Assembly (NCBI GenBank): GCA_026396455.1
Contig: JAPLWT010000025.1
Coordinates: forward strand, 1 to 18,273
Direction: 5' to 3'
DNA from: Microcaldota archaeon
GTDB lineage: Archaea > Micrarchaeota > Micrarchaeia > Burarchaeales > Fermentimicrarchaeaceae
DNA length: 18,273 bases
The notes under the pieces are model-generated. The model was not told the DNA's origin, did no database searches, and was given only the letters and a program-made list of their open reading frames with translations. A program made the position numbers and the translations under genes. Each line of letters begins with the position of its first letter. The first letter of the stretch is position 1. Positions 6,331 to 13,011 of the stretch are shown here, in pieces.

Positions 6331-6633
6331 GTGGCTAAAAAACTTATAATCGATCCAAAGTTTAAGATAGAGAACATTGTTGCATCCGCAAACCTCGGGG
6401 TGGAGCTTGACCTTTACACAATTGCCCAGAAGGTGAGGAATGTAGAATACGAGCCCGAGCAGTTCCCAGGTGCAATTCTTAAGCTGAAGGAGCCGCGAGC
6501 GTCTCTGCTGCTCTTCAAGAATGGAAAAATAATATGCACAGGCTCAAAGAGTGAGAGAGAGGTCAGAGCTGCGATAGAGCAGGCAATAAAGCTGCTGGCT
6601 TCGCATGCAAAGCCCCTGCCAGTGAAGAAGTAG
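6331..6633 (+). CDS. tbp: Single-repeat TATA-box-binding protein (TBP-fold)
   Basis: Residues 11-90 are one TBP repeat: KIENIVASANLGVELDL (12-28), VEYEPEQFPGAILKLKEP (38-55), ASLLLFKNGKIICTGSKSE (57-75) and a final helix to about 89. DNA-contact features of TBP are retained: N15, the two intercalating phenylalanines F45 (FPG) and F62 (LLF), and T70-G71. Standard archaeal TBP has two such repeats in about 180-190 aa; this protein ends at 100 aa after a short lysine-rich tail. The next 69 bases contain no second repeat, and 5S rRNA follows. The start is GTG, with AGGTGGT (6319-6325) upstream. If functional it would have to dimerise to make the saddle. Either it replaces or it accompanies a full-length TBP elsewhere; the window cannot tell. 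Confidence 0.9.
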   Translation: MAKKLIIDPKFKIENIVASANLGVELDLYTIAQKVRNVEYEPEQFPGAILKLKEPRASLLLFKNGKIICTGSKSEREVRAAIEQAIKLLASHAKPLPVKK

Positions 6634-6671
6634 GCTCCTGTTTATTGGTTTTTTCCAGAGGTAAGGTAAGC

Positions 6672-6680
6672 TTTTTAAAT
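6672..6680 (+). promoter_or_regulatory. TATA box of 5S rRNA gene
   Basis: TTTTTAAAT is centred about 26 bases before the predicted 5' end of 5S rRNA at 6703, the standard archaeal promoter spacing. The 5S gene therefore appears to have its own promoter. Confidence 0.65.
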
Positions 6681-6702
6681 ACCATTCGGCATAATTATAG
6701 TC

Positions 6703-6817
6703 GGTCAGCGGTCATAGGAGCGGGGAAACACCCGAACCCATTCCGAACTCGGAAGTTAAGCTCGCTCACGACAGCGCTTGTACTGCTTTGCAGCGGGAAC
6801 GCCTGTTGTTGCTGGCC
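6703..6817 (+). rRNA. rrf: 5S ribosomal RNA
   Basis: The conserved core CCCATTCCGAACTCGGAAG followed by TTAAGC is diagnostic of 5S rRNA. The ends GGTCAGC (6703-6709) and GCTGGCC (6811-6817) pair over seven positions, with one G-U, to form helix I, which sets the boundaries. At 115 bases it is slightly short for archaeal 5S. No 16S, 23S or tRNA gene is adjacent, so this is an unlinked 5S gene, as often seen in archaea with scattered rRNA genes. T-rich sequence after the 3' end may support termination. Confidence 0.95.
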
Positions 6818-6902
6818 ATCCTATTTATTTCAGTTCTAATTCGTTAACGGAGGTCTCTTATGAAGCTAAGCAATCTTGAATGCCATAGGGACAGAGGTGG
6901 AA

Positions 6903-6922
6903 GCACATTAATAAAAATGTGC
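6903..6922. promoter_or_regulatory. Perfect 7-bp palindrome upstream of HMG-CoA reductase
   Basis: GCACATT at 6903-6909 and AATGTGC at 6916-6922 form a perfect inverted repeat around AT-rich AATAAA. It lies 27-46 bases before the hmgA ATG, and its centre could act as the TATA element, since a start about 25 bases on would give a short leader carrying GGTG (6940-6943). A repressor site overlapping the promoter is plausible but unproven. It is part of a longer block also found upstream of hjc. Confidence 0.45.
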
Positions 6923-6948
6923 AAGGCAAATTTATATCTGGTGTTTGA

Positions 6949-8166
6949 ATGGATGAACTGGTAAGGAAACTTGTTAAAGGCAAGATTGGATTCCATGACG
7001 TTCAGAAGCTAACGAGCCCTGGCGAGGCTGTTGAGGTGAGGAGGAAGGCGCTAGAGGAACTCACCAAAGCAAAGCTGGAGCACATTGGCAAGTACTCGAT
7101 AGATCTGGGCTTTGCAACAAACAGGAACATTGACAACCCTATAGGAGTCACGCAGGTTCCTCTCGGAATTGCAGGTCCAGCCAGGATAAACGGGGAGTAT
7201 GCAAAGGGAAGCTTCTACGTGCCTCTCGCAACCACAGAAGGGGCATTGGTCGCATCAGTCAACAGGGGGATGAGGGCCATAAGCGAAAGCGGGGGATGCA
7301 GTGTCAGGATACTGCATGAGGGAATGACCAGGGCACCTCTCTTCAAAGTCAGGAATGTTTCCGAGGCCGTCAAGCTGAGGGACTGGGCGAATTCCAATTT
7401 CTACAAGCTTAAGGAGCTCATGGAGGAGGACAAGTTCCTCAAACTCAAGGAAGTTCAGCCCTTCATAACAGGCAGGCATGTCTTCCTGAGGTTCGTGTGC
7501 GACACCTCTGACGCCATGGGGATGAACATGATAACGATAGGCCTGCAGAGGGTAGTTGAATTCATAGAAAAAGAGAACAGGGGTACGAGGTGCATTGCAT
7601 TGAGCGGGAACATGTGCACTGACAAGAAACCGTCCGCGGCCAACTTCATACTGGGAAGGGGGAGAAGCGTAACTGCCGATGTTGCGATTCCGAAGAGAGT
7701 TGTTGACAAGGTGCTCAAGACAACGCCAAAGAGGATTGTTGAGGTGAACTACGGAAAGAACTTCATAGGTTCGGCGAGGGCTGGCGTGCTCGGCGGATTC
7801 AACGCCCATGTCGCCAACCCGATTGCTGCGCTGTATATAGCCTGCGGGCAGGACCCGGCACAGATAATGAACAGCGCCATGGCGATAACCTCGGCTGAGG
7901 AGGAAGGGGATGGCGTTTACTTTTCGATATTCATGCCAAGCATCGAGAGCGGCGCGCTTGGGGGCGGGATGAACCTCCCGACACAGAAGGAGGCTCTGCA
8001 GATACTGGGTTGCTACGGTCCGGGGGAACCTGCCGGGAACAATGCTAGGAAGTTTTCCGAGATAGCCTGCGCGACTGCTTTGGCAGGAGAGATAAGCCTA
8101 ATATCCGCCCTTGCTGCAGGGCAACTTGCCAGGGCACATGACAGGCTTGGCAGAGGTAAGGGGTAG
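6949..8166 (+). CDS. hmgA: 3-hydroxy-3-methylglutaryl-CoA reductase, class I
   Basis: The enzyme reduces HMG-CoA to mevalonate, the committed step to archaeal membrane isoprenoids and dolichol-type carriers. All catalytic residues are visible: E97 in ATTEGALVAS, the lysine in DKKPSAANF (K226/K227), D302 in CGQDPAQ, and H397 in GQLARAHDR. NPIGVTQVPLGIAGP (63-77), DAMGMNM (188-194) and ALGGGMNLPTQ (336-346) are class I signatures, and the C-terminal histidine agrees with the soluble archaeal catalytic domain (405 aa, no membrane anchor). The ATG is preceded by GGTG at 6940-6943. Only three bases separate it from the next gene, so it heads an operon with the STT3-like protein and the sugar-phosphate transferase; all three touch polyprenyl-linked glycans. 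Confidence 0.97.
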   Translation: MDELVRKLVKGKIGFHDVQKLTSPGEAVEVRRKALEELTKAKLEHIGKYSIDLGFATNRNIDNPIGVTQVPLGIAGPARINGEYAKGSFYVPLATTEGALVASVNRGMRAISESGGCSVRILHEGMTRAPLFKVRNVSEAVKLRDWANSNFYKLKELMEEDKFLKLKEVQPFITGRHVFLRFVCDTSDAMGMNMITIGLQRVVEFIEKENRGTRCIALSGNMCTDKKPSAANFILGRGRSVTADVAIPKRVVDKVLKTTPKRIVEVNYGKNFIGSARAGVLGGFNAHVANPIAALYIACGQDPAQIMNSAMAITSAEEEGDGVYFSIFMPSIESGALGGGMNLPTQKEALQILGCYGPGEPAGNNARKFSEIACATALAGEISLISALAAGQLARAHDRLGRGKG

Positions 8167-8169
8167 TAG

Positions 8170-9930
8170 ATGGAGAACTACAACAGGCTTGTGATAGCCT
8201 TTATTTTGCTTCTTGCCTTGTCCATCTCTGCTTATAGCATAACACAGCCGCACATGCTCAACATGAATTCCTATTCTGAACTCCTGCTTGCAAAGAACTC
8301 GGCAGGGACAAGGCCGCTGTACCAGCTCACCGCATTCATCTACGGGATATTCAGCTCAGGGGCTGGCAGCTTTGATACCGCATTATTCATGAACATAGCA
8401 AAGATTCTTGTAGTGATCCTCTCAGTGCTCAGCGCTCTGGCTTTATATCTCATGCTGAGGGAGATGCTCTCCGAAATAGCTGCAATTGGGGGCGCAGTCC
8501 TGCTGGTTTCATCCCAGGCATTCATGATTAGGATGAGTGCAGGCATCTACTCCTCAGATTCTCTGGGGATGTGCGCGCTGATCCTCGCATGCTCAACGTT
8601 CTTCCTGTTTTACAAGAAGAGGAATTACCTCTTCCTGCCGATATCGGCGCTGCTCTTTGCGCTGTCATTGATGAGCTGGAACGCAGGGCCTGTTATGGTG
8701 GGGGCGGTTGCCCTCTCGCTTCTAGTCCAGCTCGCGTACCAGTGCAGGAAGAAATGGGATGACGCGCTAGCACACGGAGTCGTGGTGGTCTTCGCGGCAT
8801 TCATAGTTTCCTACTTAGCATTCCCGCAGCAAAACATCTTCAAAAACCCGGATTTGGGGAACCTGCAGATCCACATTCTGAATGCCCCTCTTATCCTAGT
8901 GGGGATAACTGCATTGGCAGCAGGAGTCTTAAGAAGGCATAAATGCAGGGCAGGTTTTGAGTTCTTCATAGCAACCCTATTCGCGTTCTCTGTAGTGGTG
9001 GGGGTTTATGACATCTTCCCCTCATCGTTAGGAATCGTGGTTTTCTCTGCATTCGCTCTGGAAGAGCTGGCAGGATTGAAGGACGAGAGGCTTGCCATTG
9101 CCATATTTGCAATAGTACTTTTCTTCACATCATTCGAGTTTGGACAGGGATTCCTCAGCCTGGAGCAGTCCCTGCTCGCTGCGTTTCTCGTAGCGGCAAC
9201 CTCGGTTTTCATCGCATCGCTGTACGGGGAAAGGAGGATTACCACATACCTCGCATTCTCCGTTATACTATTCTCGCTTTTCTCATCGGTGGGCGCAGCA
9301 GCATTGCTCTCCCTGCAGAAAGTGGATAGTATCGGGAGCGGAGTTGATGAGACAGTGAATTGGGTGGGAGATAGTCTGCCAGAGAACGCTAGCATATGGT
9401 CTTTCGGTATATCACCCATGACAGAGTTCATGACTGGGAGGAGAGGATACTTGAATGACAGCGAGTTCGCGCGTTTCATGCTCTCAAACGAGTCTCCGGA
9501 TGTTTTGAAGGGAATGAATGTGACACATGTGATAATAGACGCATCCATCTTTGATGATATGAATGGGCTGAAGGAACTTGCGAACAACAGCAGGGTAAGG
9601 ATAGACTCCTTCAGGCTTTTCAGGTATGAGATGGATCAGAACAATAATGTGTATGCAGTATTTGTATCTAGTGACGGCAAACTGGTGTTCGCCCCAGCTG
9701 ACCAGGCAACCGGAAATTTGATTGACGGGAACGTGATAATAGCGGCAGGGGAGCAGAGAAGGACAGTACCGCTCAGAGAACTCCTACTTGCAGGCAGATA
9801 CCGGCTCGTATACCCGCAGGATAACTACCAGGTGAATCTTTTCATGATGTTCTTTGAGGATGTCAACGGACTGAAGCAGGTCTACACCAGTGATGACGGG
9901 AATATCAAAGTTTATGAGGTAGGAGGATGA
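8170..9930 (+). CDS. STT3/AglB-like polytopic membrane protein, degenerate motifs
   Basis: The 586-aa protein has about 12-13 hydrophobic segments over residues 7-382 and then a soluble domain of about 200 aa, the layout of STT3/AglB oligosaccharyltransferases. IRMSAGIYSSDSLG (120-133) aligns with the STT3 loop that carries a D-x-D-like metal site, and the end GLKQVYTSDDGNIKVYEV resembles the family C-terminus. The soluble part has DETVNWVGDSLPENASIWSFG (393-413), where active enzymes carry WWD; here W410 is followed by SFG, so the signature is missing. The first loop also lacks the usual Asp. It may be a divergent or non-catalytic relative, or a different GT-C glycosyltransferase. The gene is in an operon with hmgA (3-base gap) and the downstream transferase (4-base ATGA overlap). 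Confidence 0.6.
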   Translation: MENYNRLVIAFILLLALSISAYSITQPHMLNMNSYSELLLAKNSAGTRPLYQLTAFIYGIFSSGAGSFDTALFMNIAKILVVILSVLSALALYLMLREMLSEIAAIGGAVLLVSSQAFMIRMSAGIYSSDSLGMCALILACSTFFLFYKKRNYLFLPISALLFALSLMSWNAGPVMVGAVALSLLVQLAYQCRKKWDDALAHGVVVVFAAFIVSYLAFPQQNIFKNPDLGNLQIHILNAPLILVGITALAAGVLRRHKCRAGFEFFIATLFAFSVVVGVYDIFPSSLGIVVFSAFALEELAGLKDERLAIAIFAIVLFFTSFEFGQGFLSLEQSLLAAFLVAATSVFIASLYGERRITTYLAFSVILFSLFSSVGAAALLSLQKVDSIGSGVDETVNWVGDSLPENASIWSFGISPMTEFMTGRRGYLNDSEFARFMLSNESPDVLKGMNVTHVIIDASIFDDMNGLKELANNSRVRIDSFRLFRYEMDQNNNVYAVFVSSDGKLVFAPADQATGNLIDGNVIIAAGEQRRTVPLRELLLAGRYRLVYPQDNYQVNLFMMFFEDVNGLKQVYTSDDGNIKVYEVGG

Positions 9931-10946
9931 ACATAGATCTTTTCACTGCCTATGCGCTAGTATTCCTGCTGAGCTTTCTCTCTGTTTATTACATAACTCC
10001 GAAAGTGGCTAGGAGGATGAAGGAAAAAGGGCTTACGAGCAGGGATGTCAATAAGGCAGAGGGAACAATGGTGCCCAAGTTTGGCGGGGTTGTGATGCTG
10101 CTCGGCTTCTCCCTTGCAGTTCTGCTCTCGTTCCAGCTGCACTCTCAGGGCATGGATACAGTGCACATGCTCGCTGCCATATGCTCCGTAATCCTCATAG
10201 CGGTTATGGGGCTGCTTGATGACATTCTTGATATACCCGACAGATACCGGGTGGTGCTGCCACTTTTTGCAGCAATCCCTCTCATGGTAACCAAAGCTGG
10301 AACGAGCACAATGAACTTGATACTTTTCACGGTGAATTTCAACCTTGGGGTAGTCGCCCTGCCGTTCATCGGCACTTTTGACCTCAACTTATATTCGCTG
10401 CTGCTGATTCCGATAGGGGTGGTAGCCTGCTCCAACCTGGTGAATCTGTTGGCTGGCTTCAATGGGCTTGAAATTGGCGCTGGAGCGATAATCTCATTCT
10501 CAATATTCCTAGCAAGTGTTCTGCTTGGATTCATGGGGTTGCACACAACAGAAACCAGCTTCCTCATGATCGCCATGCTCGGCTCATGCCTTGCCTTCCT
10601 TCTCTTCAACTGGTATCCCGCCAGGATATTCCCAGGAAACATTGCAACCTATATGATAGGCGCTTGCATAGTGGCAGCAGTAGTGGCAGGAAACATGGAG
10701 AGGGTTGGGGTGATAGCCCTCACTCCGCAGATAATCGAATTCCTGCTTAAGATGCGCTCTGGCTTCTCAGCTGAGAATTTCGGCAAGATTGGGAAAGGCG
10801 GAAGGTTGCATTACAACGGAAAGATTTATTCCCTGACGCATTTTGTCATGAGAACTTTCCGCCCAACTGAGAAACAGCTCGTGGTGATACTCCTGCTCTT
10901 CCAGGCAGTATTTGGGGCAATCGCCATTTGGAGCATTTACTGGTAG
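9927..10946 (+). CDS. UDP-GlcNAc:polyprenyl-phosphate GlcNAc-1-P transferase-like (GPT/AglH family)
   Basis: This 339-aa protein has about ten membrane segments and belongs to the MraY/WecA/ALG7 group. These enzymes move a HexNAc-1-phosphate from a UDP sugar to a polyprenyl phosphate, starting lipid-linked glycans. GLLDDILDIPDRYR (95-108) holds the metal-binding DDxxD, and SNLVNLLAGFNGLEIG (169-184) holds the conserved N-x-x-N and NGLE. The third signature, usually F-x-GD, reads FPGNIATY (235-242) with N238 in place of the catalytic aspartate. This may alter activity or be a lineage variant. The start ATG shares four bases (ATGA) with the upstream STT3-like gene and has AGGAGG before it. It ends tail to tail with the nucleotidyltransferase gene. 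Confidence 0.82.
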   Translation: MNIDLFTAYALVFLLSFLSVYYITPKVARRMKEKGLTSRDVNKAEGTMVPKFGGVVMLLGFSLAVLLSFQLHSQGMDTVHMLAAICSVILIAVMGLLDDILDIPDRYRVVLPLFAAIPLMVTKAGTSTMNLILFTVNFNLGVVALPFIGTFDLNLYSLLLIPIGVVACSNLVNLLAGFNGLEIGAGAIISFSIFLASVLLGFMGLHTTETSFLMIAMLGSCLAFLLFNWYPARIFPGNIATYMIGACIVAAVVAGNMERVGVIALTPQIIEFLLKMRSGFSAENFGKIGKGGRLHYNGKIYSLTHFVMRTFRPTEKQLVVILLLFQAVFGAIAIWSIYW

Positions 10947-11654
10947 CTACTTCCCGTGAGTCACCAGATCGACTATGCTTATTGTCTGGTTTAGGTGCTC
11001 GTAATCAGGCACTCTCCCTATGTCTATCCAGTATTCATCAAAGATATAGCCGCATACCTTCTTCTTGTCCTTCATGAGCGCTGGGAAGACATCCCGCGCG
11101 AAGTCATACCCAACCTTTATATAATCGAAGACTTCCGGCTCGAAGCAGTATATGCCTGAATTCACAAGGTTCTGCACTATTGGTTTCTCCTCAAACTTCA
11201 GTATATTGTAATCCGCATCGGTATGGGCCACTCCGTATTCTAGCGGAACTCCCGTCCTCTTGAGGGCAAGAGTTGCAAATGCACCTTTCTTCTTGTGGAA
11301 GTCGACAAACTTCTTGGCGTTTATGGTGGTCAGATGGTCACCCATTGCAACTAAAAATGTTTCATCAATGTGGTTTTTGCATGGGAGGATAGAACCCGCT
11401 GTGTTCATCTCCTTCTCCTCCGTGAAATATTTTATCTTAACTCCGAATTTGCTCCCATCACCAAAGTAGTCCATTATCTGCTCCTTCAGATAGCCTACCG
11501 TGAGGTATATCTCCTCGAACCCATAGCGCTTCAAGTTACTTATCGCGAACTCCAGGATGGGCTTCTTGCCCAGAGGAAGCATGGGTTTTGGTATTGAATA
11601 GGTATAAGGCCTGAGCCTCGTTCCCTTTCCCCCGCATAATACAATGGCTTTCAT
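10947..11654 (-). CDS. Sugar-1-phosphate nucleotidyltransferase (GDP-mannose/dTDP-glucose pyrophosphorylase family)
   Basis: The protein makes a nucleotide sugar from NTP and a hexose 1-phosphate. Residues 6-25 contain the signature GGKGTRLRPYT followed by PKPM, with R13 and K23 as nucleotide-binding residues. GDHL (106-109) gives the metal-binding Asp; FEEKP (154-158), NSGIY (165-169) and EYWIDIGRVPDY (207-218) complete the sugar and metal pocket. At 235 aa it lacks the left-handed beta-helix tail of longer bifunctional forms. Mannose-1-phosphate guanylyltransferase activity is suggested by the EYWIDIG end, but glucose-1-phosphate use cannot be excluded. The gene follows the phosphohexomutase after 10 bases, with a GTGGTG site before the ATG, and the two likely act in sequence. 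Confidence 0.88.
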   Translation of the reverse strand: MKAIVLCGGKGTRLRPYTYSIPKPMLPLGKKPILEFAISNLKRYGFEEIYLTVGYLKEQIMDYFGDGSKFGVKIKYFTEEKEMNTAGSILPCKNHIDETFLVAMGDHLTTINAKKFVDFHKKKGAFATLALKRTGVPLEYGVAHTDADYNILKFEEKPIVQNLVNSGIYCFEPEVFDYIKVGYDFARDVFPALMKDKKKVCGYIFDEYWIDIGRVPDYEHLNQTISIVDLVTHGK

Positions 11655-11664
11655 CTCAACACCA

Positions 11665-13011
11665 CTAAGTTAATGATTCAACTATTCTTTTATACTTTCG
11701 CAATATCTCGTCAGCTTTCTTCTGACTTTTTGATTCTGCAAAAATCCTCATTAGGTTCTCAGTCCCGGAAGCCCTGACTATCACCCATGAGTCGTCAAAA
11801 TCAACCCTCACTCCGTCAATATCGTTTATCTTGCCCTCTCCTTTCACTTTTTCCTTGAACTTCTTTAGGATGGAGAGCTTCTTTTCAGCCGAGCACTCCA
11901 CTTTCGTCTTGGAGTTATAGTACTCTGGAATGTCTGCCATGAGGGATGAGAGCGGCCTGCCGTCCCTGCACATCCTCTCTATAATCTTCAAAGCCGTGAG
12001 GAAGCCGTCCTTTCCAAGATGAATCTCGGGCCATAGCACGCCCCCTGCCTCCTCCCCTGCTATGACTGCGTTCAGCTCCTTCGCCCTTCTTGATAGGTAA
12101 GGACCGCCTACCTTGACGTATTCTACGGATCCGCCCCGCTCCTTTGCGATCTCGGCAATTGCATTGCTCGTGGCGACGGTTGTGACAACAGTGCCTTTCC
12201 TCTCTCTCAAGGCTATATCGGCAGAGAGGGCGAAGCTCTTGTCCCCGTAGATGTAACCGCCTTTCTCATCTATGAATATTACCCGGTCTGCATCCCCGTC
12301 CCAGGCAATTCCAAGGTCTGCCTTAAGCGCAACCACTGTCTTCATAAGCTCCTGCAGGTTCTGGGGTGTGGGTTCGGAGTTCCTGCCCGGGAAGGAGCCG
12401 TCTATCTGCCCATTCAGCGTTGTAACCCTGCAACCGAACTCCTTGAGGAGCTTGGGCGCTATCAGGCTTGCGGTCCCGTTGCCGCAGTCCAGCACTACTT
12501 TGAGGGACTCCTTTAGTATGTGCCTCTTCTCAACAGCTTTCCTCAATGCATCGGTATACTCCTCCAGAGCGAGGGGGCATTGCTCAACCTTTCCAAGCCT
12601 GTTCCACTCAGCAGTTTTGGAATTCCCGCTTTCAAAAATCTTCTCAATCCTCTCCCCCTCTTCCTTTGATATGCCTATCCCATCCGCATCGGCAAATTTC
12701 AGGCCGTTCCACTCCGGGGGATTGTGTGAGGCCGTTATCATCACCCCTCCTGCTGCAGATAGCTTCCTTACCCCAAACTCAACTGCAGGGAGCGGCACCA
12801 CTCCGAGCTGAAGAACGCTGCAGCCAGAGCTGACCAGCCCTGCAATGACTGCATGCTCCAGCATCTCTCCGCTGAGCCTTGCGTCCCTGCCCACCAACAC
12901 CCTGCCCCCCTTCAGGTATGTGCCGAAGGCAGAGCACATGCGCAGGGTAAATTCGGGGTTCAGCGTATCCAGCTTACCCCGTATCCCATAGGTTCCAAAA
13001 TATTTTACCAT
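11665..13011 (-). CDS. Phosphoglucosamine mutase / phosphomannomutase
   Basis: The protein is an alpha-D-phosphohexomutase of 448 aa, full length. It starts with FGTYGIRG (5-12), carries the phosphoserine loop TASHNPPEWNG (S95), the Mg-binding DGDADRV (238-244), the sugar-specificity loop GEEAGG (319-324) and the phosphate-binding RASGTEN (413-419). It interconverts hexose or glucosamine 6- and 1-phosphates for nucleotide-sugar synthesis. GEEAGG occurs in both GlmM-type and PMM/PGM-type archaeal enzymes, so the substrate is open. Its ATG overlaps the end of the upstream membrane-protein gene by 7 bases, with GTGATC as the ribosome site. The sugar nucleotidyltransferase is next in the operon. 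Confidence 0.92.
   Translation of the reverse strand: MVKYFGTYGIRGKLDTLNPEFTLRMCSAFGTYLKGGRVLVGRDARLSGEMLEHAVIAGLVSSGCSVLQLGVVPLPAVEFGVRKLSAAGGVMITASHNPPEWNGLKFADADGIGISKEEGERIEKIFESGNSKTAEWNRLGKVEQCPLALEEYTDALRKAVEKRHILKESLKVVLDCGNGTASLIAPKLLKEFGCRVTTLNGQIDGSFPGRNSEPTPQNLQELMKTVVALKADLGIAWDGDADRVIFIDEKGGYIYGDKSFALSADIALRERKGTVVTTVATSNAIAEIAKERGGSVEYVKVGGPYLSRRAKELNAVIAGEEAGGVLWPEIHLGKDGFLTALKIIERMCRDGRPLSSLMADIPEYYNSKTKVECSAEKKLSILKKFKEKVKGEGKINDIDGVRVDFDDSWVIVRASGTENLMRIFAESKSQKKADEILRKYKRIVESLT

Noticed and set aside
6264..6377. Upstream extension of rpl21e giving a 130-residue protein
   Set aside because: The extra 38 residues are not L21e-like, cross the divergent tbp start, and the ATG at 6263 has a good ribosome site.
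6634..6702. Possible frameshifted second TBP repeat after the tbp stop
   Set aside because: Only 69 bases remain before 5S rRNA and no frame shows FPG, the second phenylalanine or a TBP helix.
7255..7809. 184-residue open frame on the minus strand opposite hmgA
   Set aside because: It lies wholly opposite a clear enzyme gene and resembles no protein family.
9006..9587. 193-residue minus-strand open frame opposite the STT3-like gene
   Set aside because: Antisense shadow; serine-rich composition is a by-product of the codons on the coding strand.
10145..10642. 165-residue minus-strand frame opposite the GlcNAc-1-P transferase gene
   Set aside because: Antisense shadow with no recognisable motif or ribosome site.
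12272..12811. 179-residue plus-strand frame opposite the phosphohexomutase
   Set aside because: Antisense shadow of a gene with all catalytic motifs intact.
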